From contig NZ_SOAM01000001.1 in NCBI RefSeq assembly GCF_004364555.1, forward strand, positions 930,001 to 994,000: a stretch of 64,000 nucleotides of DNA, written 5' to 3'. Positions within the stretch are counted from its first letter, which is position 1. Each line of letters starts with the position of its first letter. The DNA comes from Amnibacterium kyonggiense. Lineage in GTDB: Bacteria > Actinomycetota > Actinomycetes > Actinomycetales > Microbacteriaceae. Shown here in pieces: positions 16,018 to 24,785 of this stretch. Position numbers and translations under genes: made by a program. The notes below the pieces were generated by a model. It did not search any database. It saw nothing but the letters and a program-made list of their open reading frames with translations, and was not told where the DNA came from.

Positions 16018-16908
16018 ATGGCGTACCACATCACCAAGGCCGTGATCCCGGCCGCCGGTCTCGGGACCCGCTTCCTGCCGGCGACGAAGGCGATGCCCAA
16101 GGAGATGCTCCCCGTCGTCGACAAGCCGGCCATCCAGTACGTGGTGGAGGAGGCCGTCGCCGCGGGCCTCAACGACGTGCTCATGGTGACCGGGCGGAAC
16201 AAGTACGCGCTCGAGAACCATTTCGACCGCGTCTACGAGCTCGAGGCGACGCTCGAGAACAAGGGCGACCACGCGAAGCTCCAGCGCGTCCGCGAGTCGA
16301 CGAACATCGCCGACATCCACTACTTCCGCCAGGGCGACCCGCGCGGACTCGGCCACGCGGTCCTCCAGGCGCGCATGCACGTCGGGCACGAGCCCTTCGC
16401 GGTCCTGCTCGGCGACGACCTGATCGACGAGCGCGACCCGCTGCTGAAGCGCATGATCGAGGAGTCGAGCAAGCGCAACGCCTCCGTCGTCGCCCTGCTC
16501 GAGGTGGACCCCGACCAGATCCACCTCTACGGCGCCGCGAAGGTCGAGGCGACCGACGAGGACGACGTCGTGCGCATCACCGGCCTCGTCGAGAAGCCGT
16601 CCAAGGAGACCGCGCCCTCCAACTACGCGATCATCGGCCGCTACGTCCTGAAGCCGGAGATCTTCCCGATCCTCGAGCACACGGCCCCCGGCAAGGGCGG
16701 CGAGATCCAGCTCACGGACGCGCTCGAGGAGATGGCCGGCGCCACCTGGACGGGCGGCGTCTACGGCGTCGTCTTCCGCGGCCGCCGCTACGACACCGGC
16801 GACAAGATCGACTACATCAAGGCGATCGTGCAGCTCGCCTCCGAGCGCGACGACCTGGGGCCCGAGCTGCGGCCCTGGCTCGCCGAGTTCGTCGCCGGCC
16901 TCGACTGA
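16018..16908 (+). CDS. galU: UTP-glucose-1-phosphate uridylyltransferase
   Basis: A 296-residue enzyme making UDP-glucose from UTP and glucose-1-phosphate, the precursor of cell-envelope sugars and galactose metabolism. The nucleotide-binding signature VIPAAGLGTRFLPATKAMPK lies near the N-terminus, with LLGDDLIDE and the substrate motif EKPS further on, and the C-terminal RRYDTGDKIDY. The length and all motifs are standard. A GNAT gene starts 5 bases downstream and is likely in the same transcript. Confidence 0.96.
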   Translation: MAYHITKAVIPAAGLGTRFLPATKAMPKEMLPVVDKPAIQYVVEEAVAAGLNDVLMVTGRNKYALENHFDRVYELEATLENKGDHAKLQRVRESTNIADIHYFRQGDPRGLGHAVLQARMHVGHEPFAVLLGDDLIDERDPLLKRMIEESSKRNASVVALLEVDPDQIHLYGAAKVEATDEDDVVRITGLVEKPSKETAPSNYAIIGRYVLKPEIFPILEHTAPGKGGEIQLTDALEEMAGATWTGGVYGVVFRGRRYDTGDKIDYIKAIVQLASERDDLGPELRPWLAEFVAGLD

Positions 16909-16912
16909 GCCG

Positions 16913-17560
16913 GTGGTCGTGCCCGTCCCCACCCTGCGCTCCGGCAGGGTCGGCATCCGTCCCATCCGCCTCCGCGACGCCCGCGCCATGGAGCGCGAGC
17001 TCGTGGAGGGGCGCGGCTGGATGCGCGAGTGGGAGGCGACGAGCCCGCGCGGCTCGATCGGCTTCGACACCCGCTCGAGCATCCGCGCGCTGCAGCAGAA
17101 CGCCCGCACCGGGCAGGGGCTGCCGTTCGTCATCGAGGTCGACGGGGAGCTCGCCGGCCAGCTGAACGTGACGTCGATCGCGTACGGCTCGCTGTCGTCC
17201 GGGACGATCGGCTACTGGATCGCGGAGCGCTTCGCCGGCATCGGCGCGACCCCGACCGCGGTCGCGCTCGCGACGGACCACTGCTTCCAGGCGCTCGGGC
17301 TGCACCGGATGGAGATCTGCATCCGGCCCGAGAACGCGAAGTCGCTGCGGGTCGTCGAGAAGCTCGGCTTCCGCTACGAGGGGCTCAAGCGTCGCTACAT
17401 CCACATCAACGGCGACTGGCGGGACCACTTCTGCTTCGGTCTCGTGACCGAGGAGGTGCCGGAGGGCGTCCTCCGGCGCTGGCAGGACGGGCGCGCGCCG
17501 CAGCGCGCCGCGGACGTGCCGGAGGCGGACCGCCGCCTCGCGGCGACGCCCTTCCCCTGA
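16913..17560 (+). CDS. GNAT N-acetyltransferase, RimJ/RimL type
   Basis: 215 residues of the GNAT fold, RimJ/RimL subgroup, which acetylates protein N-termini or other amines using acetyl-CoA. The acetyl-CoA-binding strand-helix is IGYWIAERFAGIGATPTAVA, followed by the HRMEICIRPENAKSLRVVEK segment characteristic of the subgroup. The gene follows galU by 5 bases; this pairing is common in the family Microbacteriaceae. Start may be GTG 16913 or GTG 16919. Confidence 0.88.
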   Translation: MVVPVPTLRSGRVGIRPIRLRDARAMERELVEGRGWMREWEATSPRGSIGFDTRSSIRALQQNARTGQGLPFVIEVDGELAGQLNVTSIAYGSLSSGTIGYWIAERFAGIGATPTAVALATDHCFQALGLHRMEICIRPENAKSLRVVEKLGFRYEGLKRRYIHINGDWRDHFCFGLVTEEVPEGVLRRWQDGRAPQRAADVPEADRRLAATPFP

Positions 17561-17634
17561 CGCCCGGTCTGGGGTGGTGACGCCCGCCCGCGACACGCCG
17601 CCCGCGCCTGCGGGGCGTGCTACGGCCGCGGCCC

Positions 17635-17640
17635 TACGGT
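17635..17640 (+). promoter_or_regulatory. -10 box (TACGGT), leaderless transcript
   Basis: TACGGT, 6 bases, ATG at 17647. It separates this gene transcriptionally from galU-GNAT and fixes its start. Confidence 0.55.
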
Positions 17641-17646
17641 CATGCC

Positions 17647-18543
17647 ATGGCAGGCCTGGGTGGCGGCGCGATCATCGCTTTCGCGGCCGTGCTGTGGCTG
17701 CTCTACCTCACGCCCACCTGGCTGCGCCGCCGCGAGTACGTCCGGACCGAGCGCACCGCCGTCCGGCTGCAGCAGACCCTCCGCGTGCTCGCGGAGACGG
17801 CCGAGGTGCCGGAGGAGGTCCGCGCGGAGGTGTCCGCGCGGAGCATCGCCGAGCAGCACCGGGCGCTGCGCGAGTCCGCCCGCCGCGCCGAGACCGTCGC
17901 GCGCCCCCGTGAAGCGAAGGCGGAGCGCAAGCTCGCCCGGTCCGGGAACGGGCCGCGGGAGCCGCGCCGCCGGGCCGTCGCCGTCTCGGACATCGCCGCC
18001 GCGCGCCTGCGCCGCTCGCGCGTCCTCGCGACGAACATCCTGGTCGTCGGCATCACGCTCGCGGGCTGGGGCGTCTCGGACGTCAGCGCGGGCGGCGGCT
18101 GGGAGTTCCTCGCAGCCGGGATCGTGGTCGCGCTCCTCGCGGTCGCCCTGCTGCAGCGCGCCTCCACCGTCGCCGCCGCGCACCGGGCCGTCTCCGCGGT
18201 CGACCAGGCGGTCGTCGTGCCGGAGGAGACCCGCAGCTTCTCCGAGTGGCAGGAGGCGGAGCCCTCCCGCCCCACGTGGACCCCGGTGCCGCTGCCGAAG
18301 CCGCGCTACCTCGAGCAGCAGAAGGCCGTCGCGCCGACCCCGCCGGTGCGCGACGACGTGGCGATCGCCGCGTCGCTCCGCGCGGCGGCGCAGCGGGCGG
18401 ACGACGCGCTCCGCGCCGCGCACGCCTCGCCCGCCGTCGCGGCGCTCGACCGCCGGCCCGTCGATGCGGTGACGGCGATGAACGAGAGCGGCCCGGTCGT
18501 CACCGACCTCGACGGCGTCCTGCGCCGCCGCCGCTCCGCGTAG
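17647..18543 (+). CDS. Conserved membrane protein of unknown function
   Basis: 298 residues. An N-terminal membrane helix (GGGAIIAFAAVLWLLYLTP) is followed by a long charged, probably coiled segment (about 35-115), then two more helices (about 128-172) and a soluble Pro/Ala-rich C-terminus. Basic residues after helix 1 put the coiled region in the cytoplasm. Proteins of this shape next to galU are widespread in Microbacteriaceae under uninformative names. A role in envelope maintenance is conceivable from context only. Confidence 0.7.
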   Translation: MAGLGGGAIIAFAAVLWLLYLTPTWLRRREYVRTERTAVRLQQTLRVLAETAEVPEEVRAEVSARSIAEQHRALRESARRAETVARPREAKAERKLARSGNGPREPRRRAVAVSDIAAARLRRSRVLATNILVVGITLAGWGVSDVSAGGGWEFLAAGIVVALLAVALLQRASTVAAAHRAVSAVDQAVVVPEETRSFSEWQEAEPSRPTWTPVPLPKPRYLEQQKAVAPTPPVRDDVAIAASLRAAAQRADDALRAAHASPAVAALDRRPVDAVTAMNESGPVVTDLDGVLRRRRSA

Positions 18544-18577
18544 GCCGCGCCGCCGCGCGCGCCGAGCGCGAGCACGA

Positions 18578-18629
18578 CAGCAGGAACGAGGCGCTTCAGC
18601 AGGAAGCAGCGCGCCCCTGGTTCCTGCTG
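18578..18629. repeat. CAGCAGGAA intergenic repeat cluster, copy 1
   Basis: Three copies of CAGCAGGAA or its complement (18578-18586, 18597-18605, 18621-18629) in the intergenic region before tRNA-Ala. The 17-base element AGGCGCTTCAGCAGGAA (18589-18605) is found as an exact inverted copy at 20683-20699. The whole 255-base gap 18544-18800 holds no gene. Confidence 0.6.
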
Positions 18630-18800
18630 ATGGTGCTCCTTCCTGCCGACGTGCTCGGTGCAGAGCTCGTGCACGCGCACGGATCCGGCACCGGGCGTCC
18701 ATGCGTCCTTCCGCGGCGGACGCGTCCGCACGATCCTCGGAACCGGCGTGGTCGGGCGAATCGGAGGTGTCGCCAGGTGCTAAGGTCGATGACCGCACCG

Positions 18801-18873
18801 GGGCCCTTGGCGCAGTTGGTAGCGCGTCTCGTTCGCAATGAGAAGGTCAGGGGTTCGAATCCCCTAGGGTCCA
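18801..18873 (+). tRNA. tRNA-Ala (anticodon CGC)
   Basis: A 73-base cloverleaf: acceptor GGGCCCT/AGGGTCC including the G3-U70 pair that identifies alanine tRNAs, D arm GCGC/GCGC, anticodon loop TTCGCAA with CGC at 34-36, and T arm AGGGG-TTCGAAT-CCCCT. CCA is not encoded. It reads GCG, a frequent codon here. Confidence 0.94.
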
Positions 18874-18881
18874 CAGAGAAC

Positions 18882-18926
18882 GGCCCGGTCGGCCGCGGAG
18901 TCGCTCCGCACGCCGACCGGGCCTTC
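18882..18926 (+). terminator. Terminator after tRNA-Ala
   Basis: Perfect 12-base arms (18882-18893 and 18912-18923, GGCCCGGTCGGC and complement) with TTCT following, starting 9 bases after the tRNA. Confidence 0.85.
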
Positions 18927-19089
18927 TGCATGTCGCGGGGCGGATGCGGCGCCCGCGAGCCCGAGTCGTCCGAGCGCTCTGCGGAGCCTCTCCCCGGCGC
19001 GGTTCTCGAACGCCCCGGAGCGCGGTAGGTGAGGGGTCGGGGGCCGCGATCGAGGGCGATCCGGGTCCGCCTGAGTCTGTGATCTCTTC

Positions 19090-19126
19090 GTTCCGTCCCG
19101 TTCCGTTCCGTTCCGGCCCGGTCCGG
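19090..19126. repeat. TTCCG pentamer microsatellite
   Basis: A short run of imperfect (G)TTCCG units ending in CCGGTCCGG. No gene or hairpin of note was seen from 18930 to 19135 apart from this tract. Confidence 0.5.
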
Positions 19127-19135
19127 CGCTGTCCG

Positions 19136-19390
19136 TCAGGAGTTGGTCTCCGCGTCGGTGATCCTGACGTGGAGCTTCTTGCTGGACGAGCTCGTGCTGA
19201 TGACGTTCCGGGCGGGCGAGTACTGCGTCCCGGAGATGTCGATCGTCTCGATCACCGGCCCGTCTTCGCCGCCGGTGATCTCATGCTTGATGGACCCTGT
19301 AGCCGGTCCAGCCACGTCCGTCCCACCACCGTTCCAGCCCGGCGTCGGTCGGATGCGCGTACCGATCAGGCTTCTTCGGCGAGGATTCAT
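19136..19390 (-). CDS. Hypothetical protein, possibly partial
   Basis: A frame of 84 codons from ATG 19390, with AGGA 5 bases upstream and G/C-rich third positions consistent with coding. The product looks like a soluble beta-rich fragment: GWNGGGTDVAGPATGSIKH, then ETIDISGTQYSPARNV and a Ser-rich loop. I do not recognise it. It may be the remaining end of a larger surface or phage-type protein, since upstream sequence in the same frame is not convincing. Confidence 0.35.
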   Translation of the reverse strand: MNPRRRSLIGTRIRPTPGWNGGGTDVAGPATGSIKHEITGGEDGPVIETIDISGTQYSPARNVISTSSSSKKLHVRITDAETNS

Positions 19391-19809
19391 CGGTCCTGAA
19401 CGATGAGAATGCTCAACCATCCTGCTTGCACCGAGTATCGACTCGACCCCGGACGACGTGCCGATGAAATCCCTTGCGCGCATCTGACGGATGACGCGTC
19501 GGTCGAGGACGCTGCGCGCGAGACTCGCTGCTCCGGCTCTTCGTCGGCGGGTGAGGGGCGGAGGGGCCTCATTGGACGCGTCCACTTCGTCCCATCGATG
19601 CCGTGCCGACGATGCCGGGGGCGGATGGATGCCGATCGCTATCGCTTTTGGTCCCGCGCCGGGTGAATTCCAACCTTCTCCGCAGCGCTTCGGAGGGCTT
19701 GCCGCAAAAAGATGTCCGAATTCGCTTGCATTCCGTGTACAGTTCTTTTCACCGAGAATTGCTCGGGCCCATTCGGACTACCCGCTTCACACAGGAGAAC
19801 CACACACCC

Positions 19810-20154
19810 ATGGCGCAGAAGTACATCGTGCAGCTCGTCGACGACCTCACGCAGCAGCCGATCGAGGACGGATCCGGCGAGAGCGTGCGCTTCTCGCTCG
19901 ACGGCGTCAGCTACACCATCGATCTCACGACCGATCACGCGGAGGAGTTCCGCTCCGCGCTCTCCCCGTATGTCAACGCGGCCCGCAAGGCCGACGTCGC
20001 CGTCCGGGCGAAGGGCTCGTCCTCCTCGGCGCCGCGCGAGCCGAAGGGCGACCTGAAGGCGATCCGCGAGTGGGCGAACGCGAACGGATTCACCGTCTCG
20101 TCGCGCGGCCGAATCCCGGCCGAGGTGCAGACGGCCTACAACGCCGCGAACTGA
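19810..20154 (+). CDS. lsr2: Lsr2 nucleoid-associated xenogeneic silencer
   Basis: 114 residues, normal for Lsr2. The N-terminal dimerisation domain starts AQKYIVQLVDDL and contains VRFSLDGVSYTIDLT. The C-terminal DNA-binding domain contains the minor-groove hook SSRGRIPAEV followed by QTAYNAA. Lsr2 bridges A+T-rich DNA and silences acquired genes, the actinobacterial counterpart of H-NS. The start is set by homology; AGGAG lies 12 bases upstream, rather far. The 170 bases before it are visibly richer in A+T than the surroundings, compatible with self-binding. Confidence 0.96.
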   Translation: MAQKYIVQLVDDLTQQPIEDGSGESVRFSLDGVSYTIDLTTDHAEEFRSALSPYVNAARKADVAVRAKGSSSSAPREPKGDLKAIREWANANGFTVSSRGRIPAEVQTAYNAAN

Positions 20155-20167
20155 TACTCGTCGGGCG

Positions 20168-20200
20168 AACGGGGTGGGAGCGTCGTGCTCCCACCCCGTT
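20168..20200 (+). terminator. Terminator of lsr2
   Basis: A perfect 14-base stem (20168-20181 and 20187-20200) with a 5-base loop, 13 bases after the lsr2 stop. Confidence 0.85.
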
Positions 20201-20217
20201 CGTGCTTTCCGGGTCCT

Positions 20218-20223
20218 TATCCT
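20218..20223 (+). promoter_or_regulatory. -10 box (TATCCT), leaderless transcript
   Basis: TATCCT, 6 bases, ATG at 20230. It chooses this start over an in-frame ATG upstream at 20185 that would read through the lsr2 terminator. Confidence 0.55.
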
Positions 20224-20229
20224 GGACCG

Positions 20230-20652
20230 ATGATCTCGCGCCCGCTCGCCCTCCGTCTCCGTGAAGCCGGGCTCGTGTGGCGACCGGCCACCGGCGACCG
20301 ATTCCAATTCCTGACCCAGGACATGGAGTCGACCGGAACGGAGGCGTTCACCGTCAGCGACATGACGATCGAGGCGCACGCCTATACGACCGGCACGGTG
20401 CTCGGATTCAACGGGACCACCGAATGGGCGCTCGATTCCATCGCCATCGAGGACGCGCTCTGGTTCCCTCGGGAGGACCAATTGCGAGAGGCCCTGAAAG
20501 GCACGTTCCAGCGGCTCGAACGCGATGACGAGGCCGACGGCTGGCGAGTCGTGTGCACCTTTCGCGGCGAATCCATGACGCATCTCGCGGACACCCCGGA
20601 GGACGCCTACGCGATGGCCGTCCTCGCCGAGGTGGAGGCCTCCGCGGTCTGA
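20230..20652 (+). CDS. Conserved hypothetical protein downstream of lsr2
   Basis: 140 residues, soluble, without signal or membrane segment. The conserved core appears to be FTVSDMTIEAH and GFNGTTEWALDSI followed by LWFPREDQLREAL. Homologues in Microbacteriaceae are sometimes labelled as a pilus assembly protein CpaE, which nothing in this sequence supports (there is no receiver or ParA domain). Function unknown. Two segments use less G+C-extreme codons than neighbours (for example CGATTCCAATTC). Confidence 0.7.
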   Translation: MISRPLALRLREAGLVWRPATGDRFQFLTQDMESTGTEAFTVSDMTIEAHAYTTGTVLGFNGTTEWALDSIAIEDALWFPREDQLREALKGTFQRLERDDEADGWRVVCTFRGESMTHLADTPEDAYAMAVLAEVEASAV

Positions 20653-20658
20653 GCGCGT

Positions 20659-20732
20659 CAGCAGGAAGGAAGCGGTCCGCGATTCCTGCTGAAGCGCCTG
20701 GTTCCTGCTGAAGGGCTCGAGGATTCCTGCTG
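20659..20732. repeat. CAGCAGGAA intergenic repeat cluster, copy 2
   Basis: Four occurrences of CAGCAGGAA or TTCCTGCTG (20659, 20683, 20702, 20724) between two convergent genes. The element at 20683-20699 is the exact inverse of 18589-18605. Confidence 0.65.
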
Positions 20733-20758
20733 TCGCGCTCCTGGGCGCGCGGGGCGGG

Positions 20759-21979
20759 TCAGCCGGCCGAGGGCGGCAGGGGGATCGGTGCCGTGTCGGG
20801 CACCGGGCCCGCGTTGCGCCCCTTCAGGTCGGGGAACACCCGGATGCCCGCCGCGGCCGCGAGCGCGGAGAGCACCGCGAGCAGCGCTCCGCAGGCGAAC
20901 GCGATCGGGGCGCCGAAGTGGTCGAGCGCCTGCCCCGCCAGCGCGGCGCCGAGGGCCACGCCCACGAGCTGGCCCGTGTTCGTCCAGCCGTACGCCTCCG
21001 CCGTGTCGCTGAAGCGCACCGAGCTGGAGACGATCGCGGAGATCATGCCGAGGGCGGGCGCCAAGCCGAAGCCGGAGATCACGAGGGCGGTCGTCAGACC
21101 CCAGAAGCCGGGGAGGAAGGGCGTCAGCGCCGCCCCGGCCGCGACGAGCGTCAGGCGCAGGGCGAGCGACCACGGCCGCATCGCGAGCCGCCCGAGCACG
21201 AAGCCGCCGGCGAGGGAGGCGAGCGACCAGATCGCGAGCACGACGCCGCTCGTCGGGTCCTTCTCGCCGAACGCGCCGGCCACGCTCGCCTCGATGGCCG
21301 CGCAGGAGGCGATGACGAGGAAGCCGACCAGGGTCATCAGCGCGACCTGCGGGCGCAGCAGCACGACGCCGAAGCGGCGCTTGCTGCGCGGGATGCGGAC
21401 GCGCCCCACCTCGCGCGACGCTGCGAACCAGGCGCCGCCGCCGATGAGCAGCACCGCGGAGACGAGCAGGGCGACCGTCGTGCTCACCCCGGTGGCGAGG
21501 AAGGTGACGAGCACCGGCCCGCCGATCCAGATCAGCTCCTGCAGCGAGGCGTCCAGCGAGAAGAGCTGGCCGAGCAGCGAGGCGGGCACGAGCTTCGGGT
21601 AGATCGTGCGCACGGCCGAGGTGATGGGCGGGAAGGTGAGGCCGGCCGCGAGCGCCAGCCCGACGATCCCGGCGGGCGGCAGGTCGAACAGGGCGATCGC
21701 GGCGATCGCGGCCGCGCAGCAGACGGTCGTGACGACGATGACCGGCCGGATGCCGAGTCGGCCCATCAGGCGGCCCGTCGCCGGGCCCGCCACGGCCTGG
21801 CCGATGCTGAGCGCGGCGAGCACGACGCCGGCGGTCCCGTACGACCCGGTGCGGCCCTCCACGTGGAAGAGCAGGCCGAGCGAGAGCATCCCGGACGGGA
21901 AGCGCGCGGTCAGCTGCGCGGCGATGATGCGCAGCACCCCGCGGGCGCGCACCAGGTCCCCGAATCCGCTCCCGCTCAC
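20759..21979 (-). CDS. MFS transporter
   Basis: 406 residues with twelve predicted membrane helices, major facilitator superfamily. The loop 2-3 motif reads GPATGRLMGRLGIRP. The GTG at 21979 is preceded by GGAGGGG and, slightly further, by a TACGCT box (21989-21994), so this start is better than the longer in-frame ATG at 22129. Substrate unknown; sequence style resembles drug or metabolite exporters. The C-terminus ends in a short Pro-rich tail. Confidence 0.88.
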   Translation of the reverse strand: MSGSGFGDLVRARGVLRIIAAQLTARFPSGMLSLGLLFHVEGRTGSYGTAGVVLAALSIGQAVAGPATGRLMGRLGIRPVIVVTTVCCAAAIAAIALFDLPPAGIVGLALAAGLTFPPITSAVRTIYPKLVPASLLGQLFSLDASLQELIWIGGPVLVTFLATGVSTTVALLVSAVLLIGGGAWFAASREVGRVRIPRSKRRFGVVLLRPQVALMTLVGFLVIASCAAIEASVAGAFGEKDPTSGVVLAIWSLASLAGGFVLGRLAMRPWSLALRLTLVAAGAALTPFLPGFWGLTTALVISGFGLAPALGMISAIVSSSVRFSDTAEAYGWTNTGQLVGVALGAALAGQALDHFGAPIAFACGALLAVLSALAAAAGIRVFPDLKGRNAGPVPDTAPIPLPPSAG

Positions 21980-22170
21980 AGCCCCTCCAGCGTAGGGGAG
22001 GGGTTCGTCGGAGCCCGACGAGCGGGCTGCGGAAGCGCTGGTGGCACCGCGTGTCGGGTCGCCTCCGACGCCTCCGGCGGTGTCGGTGGCCGCCCCTACC
22101 CTCTCCCCAGGGTCGGCCCGTTTCTCCACAGGCCGGCGGTATCACCTGTGGAGGACACGCCGGTGAAATC

Positions 22171-22220
22171 CACAACATCTTGGGTTGCGATCCGCCAGGC
22201 GCCCCGACATATAGTGGTCC
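22171..22220 (+). promoter_or_regulatory. Two putative NrdR boxes upstream of the RNR operon
   Basis: CACAACATCTTGGG (22171-22184) and GACATATAGTGG (22206-22217) each resemble the NrdR repressor box ACACWATATATWGTGT, and their centres are about 33 bases apart, three helical turns, as in known NrdR-regulated promoters. The repressor gene itself is not in the window. Confidence 0.6.
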
Positions 22221-22277
22221 CCCGGTTGCGGGGGGAGTGCCGACCGGCACGCATCACACCCTCAGGAGGAGGCGTTC

Positions 22278-24782
22278 ATGGGCATCACGGTGGTCAAGCG
22301 GGACGGGACGCGTGAGCCGTACGACGCGAACAAGATCAACCTCGCGATCGAGCACGCGAGCGCCGGCCTCGACCCGAACATCACGTGGGTCACGCAGATC
22401 GCCTCCGAGCTCGAGCTCACGCTGTTCGACGGCATCACGACGCAGCAGCTCGACGAGGCGGTCATCCAGGTCGCGCTCCAGAACGTCAAGGACGACCCGG
22501 CGTTCGACACGGTCGCCGCGCGCCTGCTGCTGAAGACCATCTACAAGCGCGTGCTCGGCGACTACGCCGACGACGCGCAGGTCGCCGACCTGCACCGCCA
22601 GCACTTCCGCCGCTCGGTCGAGCGCGGCGTCGCCGAGCAGCTCCTCGACCCGCGGCTGCTCTCGATGTTCGACCTCGACCGCCTCGCCGCGGCGCTCGAC
22701 CCGTCGCACGACGAGCTGCTGAAGTACATCGGCGTCGTCACGCTGAACAACCGCTACGGCATCAAGGCCCGCAACGGTGAGCCGCTCGAGGTGCCGCAGT
22801 ACTTCTGGATGCGCATCGCGATGGGCCTGTCCCTGAACGAGGCCGACCCGACCACCGCCGCGCTCGGCTTCTACGCGAAGATGTCGCGCCTCGACTACCT
22901 CGCCGCGGGCTCGACGCTCGTCAACGCGGGCACGGCCTACCCGCAGCTCTCCAACTGCTTCGTCCTCGAGATGCAGGACGACATCGAGCACATCGCGAAG
23001 ACCACCCGCGACGTGATGTGGCTCACGAAGGGCACGGGCGGCATCGGCCTCTCGGTCACGAAGCTGCGCGCCCAGGGCTCGCCGATCCGGTCGAACAACA
23101 CGACCTCCACCGGCCCGATCCCGTTCATGCACACGATCGACTCGATCCTCCGCGCGGTCTCCCGCGGCGGCAAGAAGTTCGGCGCCCTCTGCTTCTACAT
23201 GGAGAACTGGCACCTCGACTTCCCCGAGTTCCTCGACCTGCGCCAGAACTCCGGCGACCCGTACCGCCGCACCCGCACCGCGAACACCGCGGTCTGGATC
23301 TCCGACGAGTTCATGAAGCGCGTCCAGAACGACGACGCCTGGTACCTGTTCGACCCGCTGGAGGTCGCCGACCTCAACGAGCTGACCGGCAAGGCGTTCT
23401 CCGACCGCTACGCGCACTACGTCGCGGAGGCGGAGGCGGGCCGGCTGCGCGCGTTCAAGCGCATCGGCGCCCGTGAGCAGTTCAAGGCGATCCTCATGGC
23501 GCTGCAGACCACGAGCCACCCGTGGCTGACGTGGAAGGACACGATCAACAACCGGGCGCTGAACAACAACACCGGCACGATCCACTCCTCGAACCTCTGC
23601 ACCGAGATCACGCTGCCGCAGGACCGCGACAACGTCTCCGTCTGCAACCTGGCCTCCATCAACCTCTCCCGCCACCTCGTGACGGACGAGCACGGGAAGC
23701 TCGGCTTCGACTGGGAGCAGATCCACGCCAGCGCGAAGAGCGCGATCCGCCAGCTCGACAACCTGATCGACATCACGATCTCCTCCGTCGACGAGGCGGA
23801 CCACTCGAACGAGCAGAACCGCGCGGTCGGCCTCGGCGTCATGGGCTTCACGGACGTCGTCGAGCGCCTCGGCTTCTCGTACGAGAGCGAGGAGGCGTAC
23901 GCGCTCATCGACGAGGTCATGGAGCACGTCTCCTACGCTGCGATCGAGGAGTCGGTCGACCTCGCTCAGGAGCGGGGCGCCTACCCGAACTTCCAGGGCT
24001 CGCGCTGGAGCCAGGGGATGGTGCCGTTCGACACGATCGCGATCACCGAGGCGGAGCGCGGTGTGCCCGTGCAGGTCGACCGCACCATGCGGCTCGACTG
24101 GGACGCGCTCCGCGAGCGGGTCAAGGGCGGGATGCGCAACGCGACGCTGATGGCGATCGCGCCGACGGCCTCCATCGGCCTCGTCGCCGGCACCACGCCG
24201 GGCCTCGACCCGCAGTTCTCGCAGATCTTCAGCCGCGCCACCTCCTCGGGCAAGTTCCTCGAGGTGAACCGCAACCTGGTCTCGACGCTGCAGGACGCCG
24301 GCCTCTGGGAGCGGGTGCGGGAGGCGATCCTGCGCAGCCAGGGCGACATCCAGCACATCGCGGAGATCCCCGACGAGATCAAGGCCACGTTCAAGACGAG
24401 CTTCCAGCTGTCGCCGTACGCCTTCCTCGAGGTCGCGGCCCGGGCGCAGAAGTGGATCGACCAGGCGATCAGCCGCAACATGTACCTCGAGACGCGCGAT
24501 CTCGGCGAGATGATGTCGATCTACTCCGCCGCCTGGGAGCGCGGGGTCAAGACGACGTACTACCTGCACATGAAGCCGCGGCACACCGCCGAGCAGTCGA
24601 CCGTGCGGGTGAACAAGGCCGAGACGATCGATTCGGGCGCGGGGGCTGCGTCCGGACGTCGTGGTTTCGGAGCCGCCGCGCCGCAGCCTGCGGCAGCGGC
24701 ACCCGCAGGACCCGCACGTCGTGGGTTCGGCGGTCTCGGATCGCCGGTGCGGGGTACCGGCGCTGACAACAAGGGGGAGTGA
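22278..24782 (+). CDS. nrdA: Ribonucleotide reductase alpha subunit (catalytic)
   Basis: 834 residues. It reduces ribonucleotides to deoxyribonucleotides with the beta subunit encoded downstream. An ATP-cone occupies about residues 1-95. The catalytic triad is visible: Cys227 in SNCFVLEM, Cys441/Glu443 with Asn439 in SNLCTEI, and Cys456 in SVCNLASINL. The radical-transfer Tyr pair is at 761-762 in TTYYLHMK. A flexible linker with two RRGFG repeats follows, but the frame stops at TGA 24780 before the expected redox CxxC. That tail is present in the same frame as the next small ORF. The start has AGGAGGAGG upstream. Confidence 0.95.
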   Translation: MGITVVKRDGTREPYDANKINLAIEHASAGLDPNITWVTQIASELELTLFDGITTQQLDEAVIQVALQNVKDDPAFDTVAARLLLKTIYKRVLGDYADDAQVADLHRQHFRRSVERGVAEQLLDPRLLSMFDLDRLAAALDPSHDELLKYIGVVTLNNRYGIKARNGEPLEVPQYFWMRIAMGLSLNEADPTTAALGFYAKMSRLDYLAAGSTLVNAGTAYPQLSNCFVLEMQDDIEHIAKTTRDVMWLTKGTGGIGLSVTKLRAQGSPIRSNNTTSTGPIPFMHTIDSILRAVSRGGKKFGALCFYMENWHLDFPEFLDLRQNSGDPYRRTRTANTAVWISDEFMKRVQNDDAWYLFDPLEVADLNELTGKAFSDRYAHYVAEAEAGRLRAFKRIGAREQFKAILMALQTTSHPWLTWKDTINNRALNNNTGTIHSSNLCTEITLPQDRDNVSVCNLASINLSRHLVTDEHGKLGFDWEQIHASAKSAIRQLDNLIDITISSVDEADHSNEQNRAVGLGVMGFTDVVERLGFSYESEEAYALIDEVMEHVSYAAIEESVDLAQERGAYPNFQGSRWSQGMVPFDTIAITEAERGVPVQVDRTMRLDWDALRERVKGGMRNATLMAIAPTASIGLVAGTTPGLDPQFSQIFSRATSSGKFLEVNRNLVSTLQDAGLWERVREAILRSQGDIQHIAEIPDEIKATFKTSFQLSPYAFLEVAARAQKWIDQAISRNMYLETRDLGEMMSIYSAAWERGVKTTYYLHMKPRHTAEQSTVRVNKAETIDSGAGAASGRRGFGAAAPQPAAAAPAGPARRGFGGLGSPVRGTGADNKGE

Positions 24783-24785
24783 GTC

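Noticed and set aside
18930-19135. Possible gene or CRISPR-like repeats in the TTCCG-rich stretch
   Set aside because: Units are 5 bases and imperfect, with no spacers and no supported reading frame.
20230-20652. Pilus assembly (CpaE) function for the gene after lsr2
   Set aside because: No receiver or P-loop ATPase domain is present and no pilus genes are nearby; the name used for homologues appears to be a mislabel.
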